Assembly: GCF_003347205.1 (NCBI RefSeq)
Contig: NZ_QQBJ01000012.1
Coordinates: 186,001 to 250,000 of the forward strand
DNA from: Mycolicibacterium moriokaense
GTDB lineage: Bacteria; Actinomycetota; Actinomycetes; Mycobacteriales; Mycobacteriaceae
Reading direction: 5' to 3'
Length of the DNA: 64,000 nucleotides
Part shown: in pieces, positions 8,372-15,718 of the stretch
Layout of the letters: the number at the start of each line of letters is the position of its first letter
Position numbering within the stretch: the first letter of the stretch is position 1
Made by a program: the position numbers and the translations under genes
The notes under the pieces: model-generated
Told to the model about the DNA's origin: nothing
The model's database searches: none
Seen by the model: the letters and a program-made list of their open reading frames with translations, nothing else

Positions 8372-9013
8372 CTAGCCGTCCGCGAGTTCGGCGCGTTGCT
8401 CGTCGGAGTAGCCGTCCATTTCGGCGGCTGGATCGTGCATCTTGGCCGCGCGGTGTCGGCTGATGTTGGCCGAGGTTGCGGCCATGACGTCGCGGGCTTT
8501 GCCCCTGCCGTAGGTGACTGACTTGTCACGCTGCACCCCGAGGCGGACTCCGACTTCGATGGCGTCCTGGTCGGCGCCCATGTAGAGAAATTCCCAGCCA
8601 CGCTTGGTCTGCTGCTCGACCAGACTCTTGATCGCCGGGTGCGTCCACTCCTGGCTCGAGTTCTCATAGCCGTCGGTCATGATCGCGACGATCACGGTGC
8701 CCGGGCGCTCGCCCTCCGGTGTCGCGTCGAGTTGCGCGGCCGTATTGGTGATGAGCTTGCCCATCGCGTCCAGCAAGGCCGTGGCGCCCCGAGGCTGCAA
8801 GTTCAGCGCAGGAATGTCGCCGACGGGAACCCCGCGGTAAACGAGCTCGTACTCGGTATCGAACTGGGCTAGCGTCGCGGCGCAGTCACCGGGCGATTGG
8901 CGTTGTTCATCGATGAACGCGGCGAATCCGCCTTCGACGTCGGACTTGATGGACTGCATCGACCCCGAACGGTCGAGCAGGAACACGAGCAGGGTCCGGT
9001 TGTTGTTCGACAT
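8372..9013 (-). CDS. von Willebrand factor A domain protein
   Basis: A 213-residue cytoplasmic VWA protein. The metal-ion-dependent adhesion site is intact: DRSGSM at residue 13, a threonine in the PRGATAL segment, and an aspartate in IMTDGYENSS. Such proteins act as metal-dependent protein-binding modules. The ATG at 9013 is preceded by GGAAGG. It follows the small HTH-like gene by 15 bp in what looks like a two-gene operon. Similar stand-alone bacterial VWA proteins occur in stress clusters; the partner here is unknown. Confidence 0.8.
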   Translation of the reverse strand: MSNNNRTLLVFLLDRSGSMQSIKSDVEGGFAAFIDEQRQSPGDCAATLAQFDTEYELVYRGVPVGDIPALNLQPRGATALLDAMGKLITNTAAQLDATPEGERPGTVIVAIMTDGYENSSQEWTHPAIKSLVEQQTKRGWEFLYMGADQDAIEVGVRLGVQRDKSVTYGRGKARDVMAATSANISRHRAAKMHDPAAEMDGYSDEQRAELADG

Positions 9014-9028
9014 GGCTGGTCCTTCCAA

Positions 9029-9403
9029 TCAGGTGGTGGGTCGGCGGCGTTTGAACTGCATGGGTTTGCCGTCGGGCGGCGGTGCCGGCGGTGGTGCGGT
9101 CCCGGTCTCCTTGTCGTAGCGGGCGCGCAGAACGCCTTTGGCGTTGACCCTTCCGCCGTCGGCGTAGCCGGCCAGCTTCGTGGTGGTAGCCAGGCGCGGG
9201 CCGATCGCGTTCTCGGTCAGCCCGACCTTCTCCGCCGCCGCGCGAAGCGAAAGCTCTTCGTCGACGACGGCTTCGGCCAGCTTGTCGTCGATGAGGCGCC
9301 CGACTTCGTCGAGCACCGCCCGAAGGTGCGTGAGTGCCGTTGCCGGGTCGGCTTTTTCGGCCCGAGCAAGCTCGGATCGGATGCGTGCGTAGCCGTTGGA
9401 CAT
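9029..9403 (-). CDS. Small HTH-like protein upstream of the VWA gene
   Basis: A 124-residue protein. Residues about 50-70 (LSLRAAAEKVGLTENAIG) look like a helix-turn-helix, and the tail is Pro/Lys/Arg-rich (APPPAPPPDGK). It is cytoplasmic and probably binds DNA or RNA. It leads the VWA gene by 15 bp. A palindromic element (9413-9432) sits 10 bp before its ATG, which fits autoregulation. I know no family name for it. Confidence 0.65.
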   Translation of the reverse strand: MSNGYARIRSELARAEKADPATALTHLRAVLDEVGRLIDDKLAEAVVDEELSLRAAAEKVGLTENAIGPRLATTTKLAGYADGGRVNAKGVLRARYDKETGTAPPPAPPPDGKPMQFKRRRPTT

Positions 9404-9412
9404 ACCAAACCA

Positions 9413-9432
9413 TACCGCATAAACTGCGGGTA
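9413..9432. promoter_or_regulatory. Palindrome before the HTH/VWA operon
   Basis: A perfect CCGCA-N5-TGCGG inverted repeat, extended by flanking TA bases, lies immediately upstream of the start codon at 9403. Its place suggests an operator for the small HTH-like protein that it precedes. Confidence 0.4.
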
Positions 9433-9464
9433 CGCAAAATCTGCGGCGCCGGACATCTAAGCCT

Positions 9465-9755
9465 CTACCGCTTGAACAGCTCCAGAGTCAGCACGTGGAC
9501 GTCGGCGGCCGATGTCCACTTGTCCACCCCAATGTGGCGAACCACCTCGCCCTCGCGTCGAAAGTCCGCCCGCTCAATTCGACCGGTGAAGTCGAGCGCA
9601 ATCTGAAGCTCCAGGTCTGCGCCGGACCGATCTGTCCTCGAATAAATCAATTCGCGGGAGTCGCCGGGGCCTGAGTCGAAGCACAGGTCCCAGTCATGGT
9701 CAGCGGCAACCAGATTGATCAAGTCGACCACGTCGAACGTCCTGGTCTGCATCAT
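9465..9755 (-). CDS. Small hypothetical protein
   Basis: A 96-residue soluble protein rich in Asp and hydrophobic beta-type segments (LELQIALDF, VHVLTLELF). No signal peptide, membrane segment or recognised motif. The start lies among GTG, ATG and ATG codons at 9758, 9755 and 9752; a GAGG about 9 bp before 9755 favours that ATG. It follows the DUF732 gene by only a few bases on the same strand, so it is probably the second gene of that operon. Confidence 0.6.
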   Translation of the reverse strand: MMQTRTFDVVDLINLVAADHDWDLCFDSGPGDSRELIYSRTDRSGADLELQIALDFTGRIERADFRREGEVVRHIGVDKWTSAADVHVLTLELFKR

Positions 9756-9761
9756 CACAGC

Positions 9762-10103
9762 TCACACCTCGCCGGTGTAGCCATTGCCGCGTGCCCACCC
9801 GACGACCGCCGCCTTCGCGTCCGGGCACATGTTGTTCACCGCCGACATCAACACGATCGCCGACTCGGCCGCCGCGAACCCGGAGTTCTGCAGCTTGCCG
9901 AGCACCACCGGCGGCGCCGTCCCGACCCGCAGGTCGTGACAGAGTTCCTTGCCGATGTCGATCATGTCGCTGATCGACTCGTAGTACACCCCCGTGCTGT
10001 CGAGCTCGCCGATGAAGTCGAACTCGTCGGCCTGAGCCGGAACCGACAACGCCACCGCCCCGCACACCGCGAGCACGACAGCAATACCCCCACATCCGCG
10101 CAT
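9762..10103 (-). CDS. DUF732 secreted protein
   Basis: A 113-residue exported protein. A signal peptide is evident (MRGCGGIAVVLAVCGAVALS, cleavage around PAQA-DE). The mature part is a small helical domain with two cysteines (ELCHDLR and NNMCPDA) ending in the ARGNGYTG pattern typical of mycobacterial DUF732 proteins. The function of the family is unknown; the two cysteines probably form a disulphide outside the membrane. The ATG at 10103 follows a GGGGGG stretch. Confidence 0.85.
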   Translation of the reverse strand: MRGCGGIAVVLAVCGAVALSVPAQADEFDFIGELDSTGVYYESISDMIDIGKELCHDLRVGTAPPVVLGKLQNSGFAAAESAIVLMSAVNNMCPDAKAAVVGWARGNGYTGEV

Positions 10104-10169
10104 GATCCCCCCTAGATTCGCGCCGAGAAGCCGACTGTAAACGCGGCCTCCGACATCTACGGGTTCACG

Positions 10170-11141
10170 TCAACGACGGGGCAGCTTCTCCCGGATCGTG
10201 TCCGCCAGGCTGCGAACACCCGACACCGGCCGAAACGCCCGAGCGGCGGTTGTCAGCGCCTCGACCGACTCCGGCTTGAGCTCGATATCGGCGGCCGCGA
10301 CGTTGAACTCGAGCTGCTCGACGCTCGACGCGCCCGGAATGGCGACCACGCCGGGCAGGCTGACCAGCCACGCCAGCGCCACCTGCGCCGGTTTGGCGCC
10401 GACCTCGCCGGCCACGTCGCGCAGCGTGTTCAGCAGCGGTTCGACGCGTTTCAGGTTCTCCGTGCCGAACAGCGGATTGATCGCCCGCACGCCGCCGGGG
10501 CGGTTGTCGACGCCGTACTTTCCGCCGAGCAGACCCTGCGCCAGCGGGCTGTAGGCGATCACCATCCGGTTCTCGCGCTCGGCGAACGGCACCAGATCGT
10601 CCAGCGGCTGCGGATGCGCCAGCGAGAAACTCACCTGGTTGCTGATCACCGGCCGGCCCAGCGCGGCGTCGGCCTTGCGCCACCGCTCTAGCGAGTAGTT
10701 CGACACGCCGGCCGCGCCGATGCGGCCGTCGTCGAGCAGGTCCCGCATCCCCGGCATGATCACCGAATCCGGCACCACCGGGTTGGGCTGGTGGATCTGG
10801 TAGAGCGGAATACGTTCCAGCTGCAGCCTTTTGGCGCTCGCCGCGGCGCGCTGCTTGACCACCGCGGGCAGCGGCGCAACCGGCATGATCTTGCTCGCCA
10901 CCACGACATCGGAACGCTCGTCGCCAAGGGCCTCGCCGAGGATGCGTTCGCTCTTGCCCAAGCCGTACACCTCGGCGGTGTCGAACAGCGTGACACCCAG
11001 AGCGCGGGCCCGCGCCACGATGTCGCGTGCCGCGCCCGACGCGTAGTCCTCGCCGTAGCCCCACTCGCGCGATCCGAACTGCCAGGTGCCCAGCCCGATC
11101 CGACTGACCTGCCCCAACCCGTCGACCTCGAGGAACTTCAT
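10170..11141 (-). CDS. Aldo/keto reductase
   Basis: A 323-residue NADPH-dependent oxidoreductase with a TIM-barrel fold. Motifs: GLGTWQFGSREWGYG at the start, the catalytic tetrad in FDTAEVYGLGKSE (Asp, Tyr) and SKIMPV (Lys), a QIHQPNP segment in place of the usual QxHxPD, and the cofactor-binding PIPGAS-like stretch IPGASSVEQL near residue 265. I chose the ATG at 11141 (MKFLEVD); an upstream in-frame start at 11195 lacks family similarity. It is divergent from the NERD-helicase gene. The substrate is not predictable. Confidence 0.9.
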   Translation of the reverse strand: MKFLEVDGLGQVSRIGLGTWQFGSREWGYGEDYASGAARDIVARARALGVTLFDTAEVYGLGKSERILGEALGDERSDVVVASKIMPVAPLPAVVKQRAAASAKRLQLERIPLYQIHQPNPVVPDSVIMPGMRDLLDDGRIGAAGVSNYSLERWRKADAALGRPVISNQVSFSLAHPQPLDDLVPFAERENRMVIAYSPLAQGLLGGKYGVDNRPGGVRAINPLFGTENLKRVEPLLNTLRDVAGEVGAKPAQVALAWLVSLPGVVAIPGASSVEQLEFNVAAADIELKPESVEALTTAARAFRPVSGVRSLADTIREKLPRR

Positions 11142-11247
11142 GGGATCCACGGTACTTATCGACGACGCGGCCGCCGTCGCTACCATCGACACCACTCACA
11201 GGGGAGGTTGAGATGCGGCTGCCACCGACGACGGGTCCCGTGCGCCG

Positions 11248-12906
11248 ATGACCATGACGCCCGACGAGACACCTCGCCTTGCCAACGCCGCCGAACGCAA
11301 GGTCTACCAGGCCCTGCTCGATCAGCTTCAGCCCGCCGACCGGGTGATTCCCGGCCAGCGCGTCACCGACCACCTCAAGGACCACGAGGTCGACTTCGTC
11401 GTCGCCATCGAGGGCGCGGGCATCGTCTGCCTGGAGGTCAAAGGCGGCGAGGTCTGGCACGACGGCCGCGATTGGCGGCAGAAGCGGGGCGGCCACGACC
11501 ATCGGATCGACCCTGTCCGCCAGGCCCGCGAAGCCTGCTACGCGCTGCGCGCGTTCATCGAGAACGACGACCGCTGGACGCAGGGCCGGCTGCGCTGGGA
11601 TCACGTCGTCGTGCTGCCGAACACGGAGATCGGCGCCGACTTCGCGCTGCCGGAGTGCCCGCGGTGGAAGGTCGTCGACCGCACCGACCTGGCGACGCTC
11701 GTCGACAAGCTCAGGTACGTGCTCGTGCGGCAGGAACTCGACCGTCCGCTACTGACCCAGACAGGTATCGAGCAGCTCTCAACGGCGCTGAGCGGCAGGG
11801 GATTACCGCAACGCAGCGTTGTCGCCCGCGCGTTGGCCAACGAGGACGCCGCCGACGCCCTGACCGAGCACCAGGCCGTGGTGCTCGACGCGATCCAACT
11901 GCTCAAGCGAGTCGAGGTGCGCGGGGGAGCGGGCAGCGGCAAGACCTTCCTGGCGATGGAACAGGCGCGCCGACTGTCGGCGAAAGGCCAGCGCGTCGCA
12001 CTGCTCTGCTACTCCCACGGCCTGGCGTCGTATCTGGAGCGCATCACCGCCGCATGGCCGCGTAAACAGCAACCGGCCTACGTCGGCGAGTTCCACGACC
12101 TCGGCAAGCTGTGGGGTGCGGCAGAAGGACCCGACGAGGCCATCGTCACGGCGGAGACGGCGAAGTTCTGGGAGCACGACCTGCCGTTGCAAATGGCAGA
12201 GCTGGCAATGGATCTCGCACTAGGACACCGCTTCGACTCCATCGTGGTCGACGAGGCGCAGGACTTCGCCGACTCGTGGTGGGAACCTATCCTGATCGCG
12301 TTGAAGGATCCCGACGAGGGCGGGTTGTATGTGTTCACCGACGAGGGCCAGCGCGTGTTCAGTCGTCACGGTTCGCCACCGGTTCCGTTGGCGCCGTTGA
12401 TCCTCGACCACAACCTGCGCAACACCCGCCAGATCGCCAACGCCTTCCAGCCGCTGGTCGACCACCCGATGCGCTTCCTCGGCGGTGAAGGCCCCGCGGT
12501 GACGTTCGTCGCGTGTTCCCGCGAAGGCGCCATGGACGTCGGCGATGACGAAGTGGACAAGCTCCTGGACGAAGGCTGGCGGCCGGAGGACGTAGCGCTG
12601 TTGACGACGGGCAGCCGCCACCCGGAGCAGAAGGAACGCCAAGCGGCCGGCAGCGCCGCCTACTGGGACAGCTTCTGGGATGCCGAGCAGGTGTTCTACG
12701 GGCACGTCCTCGGCTTCAAGGGACTCGAGCGTCGCGCTGTGGTGTTGGTGGTCAACGAGACCAGTCAGTTCGAGCGCTCTCGCGAACGGCTGTATGTCGG
12801 ATTGTCCAGAGCCCGCGACCAACTCGTCGTGTGCGGGGATCCCGATTTCATCCGGGAGGTCGGTGGGCCGGATCTGGCGCGGCGGTTGAATCTGCCGGCG
12901 GACTGA
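11248..12906 (+). CDS. NERD nuclease domain fused to a UvrD-like helicase
   Basis: A 552-residue protein. Residues about 15-130 form a NERD domain, with the nuclease signature DFVVAIEG followed by CLEVKGGEV. Then come a Walker A motif GGAGSGKT (about residue 229), a Walker B DEAQDF (about residue 333), and helicase motifs HNLRNTRQIA and YVGLSRARDQL. This combination is seen in DNA-processing and some defence loci. It stands alone and divergent from the aldo/keto reductase, with start choices ATG 11248 or 11254. It may act on foreign or damaged DNA; that role is inferred. Confidence 0.88.
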   Translation: MTMTPDETPRLANAAERKVYQALLDQLQPADRVIPGQRVTDHLKDHEVDFVVAIEGAGIVCLEVKGGEVWHDGRDWRQKRGGHDHRIDPVRQAREACYALRAFIENDDRWTQGRLRWDHVVVLPNTEIGADFALPECPRWKVVDRTDLATLVDKLRYVLVRQELDRPLLTQTGIEQLSTALSGRGLPQRSVVARALANEDAADALTEHQAVVLDAIQLLKRVEVRGGAGSGKTFLAMEQARRLSAKGQRVALLCYSHGLASYLERITAAWPRKQQPAYVGEFHDLGKLWGAAEGPDEAIVTAETAKFWEHDLPLQMAELAMDLALGHRFDSIVVDEAQDFADSWWEPILIALKDPDEGGLYVFTDEGQRVFSRHGSPPVPLAPLILDHNLRNTRQIANAFQPLVDHPMRFLGGEGPAVTFVACSREGAMDVGDDEVDKLLDEGWRPEDVALLTTGSRHPEQKERQAAGSAAYWDSFWDAEQVFYGHVLGFKGLERRAVVLVVNETSQFERSRERLYVGLSRARDQLVVCGDPDFIREVGGPDLARRLNLPAD

Positions 12907-13041
12907 TCGATGAGCTTAAGCCGGCCCAACACTCAGGTTGTGCCTTCGAGGTGGGCTCCGACGCAGCACGCACCGTGAACGTCGCGCCAGGGCGGCCGGC
13001 GGCCGACTGCACTTAGCTGGACGGCCCGACCGCTGCCGGCG

Positions 13042-13101
13042 AGAGTTGTCGGTGGCTCCCGACACCGTCAGATCGGCTTTACCGATGCCGCCGACTCAGC
13101 C
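13042..13101 (+). repeat. 60-bp direct repeat, copy 1
   Basis: This stretch matches 15620-15679 at 54 of 60 positions in the same orientation. It lies in the 230-bp gap after the NERD-helicase gene, which holds nothing else I can name. With copy 2 it brackets a 2.5-kb block of toxin-antitoxin genes. It resembles no insertion-sequence end I know. Confidence 0.75.
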
Positions 13102-13136
13102 CCGGCCCGGCGTCTCTCGCGACGAAGGAGCTTGCC

Positions 13137-13862
13137 ATGTTTCCACCCCACAGCGCGACTGCAACAGCGGTTGTTGTGCTCGGCGACGACGAAACTATCC
13201 GCCGCTGTGAACAATTGACGGCTCGCGCGGCGCTACGCCCTGCGACCGTAACCGCGATGTTCGCTTTCCCTGCGGGCGATCCCGCCGCACACGATGACTT
13301 GACCGAGGTCGACGCAGTCGTAGCTGCGTTAGCCCGGGCGATCTCGATCCGGCTTCCGATCTGGATGCCCGACCCGCTGGCGGACCTGAGGCGCGAGCAG
13401 CACTACCGCCGCCTGAGTCTGGTACTGCAACGCCACGGCCTCGACCTGTTGGTGAACCAGGACCTCTGGCCCGTCCCGGACATGGGCGGCATGAACGAAA
13501 TCGACCACGCGTTGCGGCGCGAGGTGCAGGCTGTCGACGCCCTCGATCGCGCGGCGCTGGCCGCTGCCGGGGTGAAAAGCCTCGAGAGAACGGTCGAACA
13601 GGCCGTAAACGCTATGCCGGCGACCCCACACGAAAATGATTGGCCACCAACGCTTCCCCAGGCGGACTTGCAGTGGGCCGAGCGCCGCCAGGCCGTCATG
13701 GGCTATGTGCGCTGGCTGGTAGACGGTTGCGGTGTGACTCGCGCAGCGGCCGCGCGGGTGCTGAACTCGTCGGGACAACGCACCCCCGACGGCCGGGCAT
13801 GGCAGTCGAGAACCGTGACGGCGTTGCTCGACGGCCATTACGACCGCGAAGCCGCCGCGTGA
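13137..13862 (+). CDS. Hypothetical protein with a recombinase-like tail
   Basis: A 241-residue soluble protein preceded by AAGGAG. Most of it has no motif I recognise. The last 40 residues (VTRAAAARVLNSSGQRTP, then a WQSRTVTALL helix) resemble the recombinase domain that follows the catalytic part in large serine recombinases, but no serine catalytic domain is present. It may therefore bind DNA without cutting. It lies inside the direct-repeat block, just upstream of the VapBC pair. Confidence 0.6.
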   Translation: MFPPHSATATAVVVLGDDETIRRCEQLTARAALRPATVTAMFAFPAGDPAAHDDLTEVDAVVAALARAISIRLPIWMPDPLADLRREQHYRRLSLVLQRHGLDLLVNQDLWPVPDMGGMNEIDHALRREVQAVDALDRAALAAAGVKSLERTVEQAVNAMPATPHENDWPPTLPQADLQWAERRQAVMGYVRWLVDGCGVTRAAAARVLNSSGQRTPDGRAWQSRTVTALLDGHYDREAAA

Positions 13863-13910
13863 CCACGGTGCACTACCTATCGGCGCCACCGACAGCCGTC
13901 CCGAGCTGAT

Positions 13911-13937
13911 GTGCTACAGAAGTGCTACAGTCGTAGT
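13911..13937 (+). promoter_or_regulatory. Probable VapBC operator
   Basis: Two copies of GTGCTACAG (13911-13919 and 13922-13930), 11 bp apart, end in a CTAC-AGTC-GTAG inverted repeat directly before the antitoxin ATG. Phd/VapB antitoxins normally repress their own operon from such sites. Confidence 0.5.
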
Positions 13938-14195
13938 ATGTCTACGGTGGCATCCCGCGAACTGCGAAACGACACGGCAGGTGTGCTGCGTCGGGTTCAA
14001 GCGGGCGAAGATGTGACAATCACAGTGAATGGCCGAGCCGTCGCGGTGATCGCCGCTGTCAGACCCAGGCGTCGGCGGTGGGTGTCGAAGGCAGAGTTGA
14101 TCAACCGGCTCGAGACCAGCCAGGCGGACCCCGGTTTGCGCGACGACCTCGCGGAGCTCGCCGGTGAAACCACCGACGAGCTCGACGCCTTGTGA
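13938..14195 (+). CDS. vapB: Phd/YefM-type antitoxin (VapB-like)
   Basis: An 85-residue antitoxin. The N-terminal SRELRNDTAGVLRRVQAGE and the VTVNGR-like segment (ITVNGRAVAVI) are hallmarks of the Phd/YefM fold that binds DNA and neutralises a toxin. The acidic C-terminal tail (ELAGETTDELDAL) probably wraps the PIN toxin. The ATG at 13938 is chosen because the repeats before it look like an operator; an upstream start at 13911 would run through them. Its TGA overlaps the toxin's GTG by 3 bases (GTGA). Confidence 0.9.
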   Translation: MSTVASRELRNDTAGVLRRVQAGEDVTITVNGRAVAVIAAVRPRRRRWVSKAELINRLETSQADPGLRDDLAELAGETTDELDAL

Positions 14196-14602
14196 CGACC
14201 GATCGGCCAGCGGCCGGCATCCTCGATACGTCGGTCTTCATCGCCAACGAGAGCGGGCGCCAACCGGAGGCTTCGCTGATTCCGGAGGAAGTGGCCACGA
14301 CTGTGGTGACCCTCGCCGAACTGAACGCGGGGGTGCTCGCGGCGCAGACCTCCGAGATACGGGCGCGTCGACTTCGCACGCTGGATGCAGTCGCCGACAT
14401 GACCGCATTACCCGCCGACGAAGATGCGGCTCAACTTTGGGCGCTGCTACGCGTCCACCTGGCCGAGGCGGGGCGACGCGTCCGAGTCAATGACCTATGG
14501 ATCGCTGCAATCGCAGCCGCCAAGAAACTGCCGGTCGTCACGCAGGATGCGGACTTCGACGCATTAGAGGGAGTCGCGGGTCTCGCGATAATCCACGTCT
14601 GA
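14192..14602 (+). CDS. vapC: VapC-type PIN-domain ribonuclease toxin
   Basis: A 136-residue PIN protein, the toxin of the pair. Acidic catalytic residues are visible: Asp in LDTSVFIA, Glu in LAELNAG, and Asp in VNDLWIA and TQDADFD. VapC toxins cut tRNA or rRNA. Translation starts at a GTG overlapping the antitoxin stop, so the two are coupled. All expected active-site acids are present, so it is predicted to be functional. Confidence 0.92.
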   Translation: MTTDRPAAGILDTSVFIANESGRQPEASLIPEEVATTVVTLAELNAGVLAAQTSEIRARRLRTLDAVADMTALPADEDAAQLWALLRVHLAEAGRRVRVNDLWIAAIAAAKKLPVVTQDADFDALEGVAGLAIIHV

Positions 14603-14768
14603 CACCAGAATTGTCGGCGTTCTCAGTCGATTCACGCTCGACGAGCAGAGTCTCTACACCGATCTGGTGGAGGACGGCCTGGGTCATCGTGTGCGTCTCG
14701 AACAGGAGCGAGTCGACAGGTGCTGGGCCGAGCAACGGCTACGAGCTGTCATGCTTGAGCAGGTGTGA
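14592..14768 (+). pseudogene. Remnant of an unidentified coding sequence
   Basis: A 58-codon frame without a start codon reads as coherent protein with G/C-rich third positions (VGVLSRFTLDEQSLYTDL and later RVRLEQERVDRCWAEQRL) and stops at 14766-14768. It begins inside the end of vapC in another frame. It looks like the tail of a lost gene left in the toxin-antitoxin block. I do not recognise the family. Confidence 0.35.
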
Positions 14769-14843
14769 ACGCGCAAAAAGGCGGTCGTTTTAGCGGTCGG
14801 GAAAAGTCAATACGGTGTGGGCGATCAGCTGTAGTCACATCCG

Positions 14844-15227
14844 CTAGGTCGGGACAGCAATCTGAGAAAGCCGGTGCGCAATCGTGTCGACGGCGTTCAG
14901 CTCGCCGGTGGCCACCGCCATCACCAGATCGAACTTTTCATCGTCAGATGCCGATATGGTGTGGCCGTTGTAGCCGTAGAACAGGCGGGTGGCCACCCAG
15001 CCCAGGCGCTTATTGCCGTCGATGAGCGCATAGTTCTTCACCAAAGAATCCAGCAACGCTGCGGCTTTCCCGTGCAGACTTGGATAGGCGTCCTCTCCGA
15101 ATACGCTGGCCTGCGGCCGGGCCAGCGTTGACTCAAGCAAGCCGAAGTCGCGGACTTCTGGGTCGTGCCCCAGATAGCGGCTGGCTGACACCAGCAGATC
15201 TTCTAGGTCGAGGTAGACAATGCTCAT
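14844..15227 (-). CDS. doc: Doc/Fic-family toxin with a changed active-site residue
   Basis: A 127-residue death-on-curing protein, a kinase-like Fic fold that inactivates elongation factor Tu in the P1 prototype. The active-site loop reads NYALIDGNKR (residues 65-74). The loop normally begins with His (HxFx(D/A)xNKR), but here residue 66 is Tyr, while D70, N72 and R74 are kept. His66 is the catalytic base of P1 Doc, and its Tyr mutant is inactive, so this copy may be non-toxic unless the Tyr variant is a functional lineage. It overlaps the upstream antitoxin by 4 bp. Confidence 0.85.
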   Translation of the reverse strand: MSIVYLDLEDLLVSASRYLGHDPEVRDFGLLESTLARPQASVFGEDAYPSLHGKAAALLDSLVKNYALIDGNKRLGWVATRLFYGYNGHTISASDDEKFDLVMAVATGELNAVDTIAHRLSQIAVPT

Positions 15228-15424
15228 GCATCAGCGAGCCGCCGGAGTACGGCGGCGTCTTCGTTGAGAATTTGGGTGAGCAGCGCGTCGCGATGAGCAG
15301 CTCGCTGGTTGATGTAGGCCTCGACCGCCCGAAGCGCAAGCGTCTGCATCGAGACGCCCTCACGCTGCGCTGCCTTGCGTAGCCGCTCGGTCTGCTCTTC
15401 GGTCAGCCTCAGTGTCATCGCCAT
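15224..15424 (-). CDS. Ribbon-helix-helix antitoxin partner of Doc
   Basis: A 66-residue protein beginning MAMTLRLTEEQTERL, typical of an Arc/CopG ribbon-helix-helix fold in which a short strand contacts DNA. The second helix and a C-terminal region probably bind the toxin. Its ATG at 15424 lies 8 bp downstream of a near-perfect 26-bp palindrome, and its stop overlaps the toxin start (ATGA), as is usual for these operons. Confidence 0.85.
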   Translation of the reverse strand: MAMTLRLTEEQTERLRKAAQREGVSMQTLALRAVEAYINQRAAHRDALLTQILNEDAAVLRRLADA

Positions 15425-15432
15425 CGACCCAT

Positions 15433-15458
15433 GGTATCAGTTGATACCAACTGATACC
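15433..15458. promoter_or_regulatory. Operator palindrome of the Doc antitoxin operon
   Basis: A 26-bp inverted repeat built from GGTATCAGTT arms, symmetrical at 24 of 26 positions. It lies 8 bp upstream of the antitoxin start. A ribbon-helix-helix dimer of dimers would fit such a site and repress the operon. Confidence 0.7.
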
Positions 15459-15513
15459 GGCAAGTGCGCGGCCAGTCGGGTCCGTCGCCACTGGCCGAGA
15501 TGCTCGACGTCGC

Positions 15514-15612
15514 CGTGGCGTGACGGCCCGCTTTGTCGCGCGCTGCCCCTGCTTCGGCGACGGCTCGGGCATGCAACGCGAGCGCCTCGGTGAACATGGA
15601 CTTGCCCGCGTC
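15514..15612 (-). pseudogene. Fragment of prfC (release factor 3)
   Basis: Thirty-three codons on the minus strand encode DAGKSMFTEALALHARA, then AEAGAARDKAGRHAT. This matches the P-loop region of the complete PrfC at 19956-21578 in 24 of 33 positions. There is no start and no downstream continuation, so it is a decayed fragment. It ends 7 bp from the second copy of the 60-bp repeat. Confidence 0.75.
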
Positions 15613-15619
15613 GGCGGCC

Positions 15620-15679
15620 AGAGTTGTCGGTGGCTACCGATACCGTCGGATCGGCTTCACCGATGCCGCCGTCTCAACC
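15620..15679 (+). repeat. 60-bp direct repeat, copy 2
   Basis: Matches 13042-13101 at 54 of 60 positions. It sits between the prfC fragment and the MHS transporter gene, in a 260-bp region that otherwise shows only the Doc-operon operator and the prfC fragment. Confidence 0.75.
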
Positions 15680-15718
15680 TCATTCCGAGCCCTGCCTTAT
15701 CCGTTAACGTCACAGACG

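Noticed and set aside
12907-13136. Possible insertion-sequence end at the first 60-bp repeat
   Set aside because: No terminal inverted repeat or transposase lies nearby; the two copies are direct repeats.
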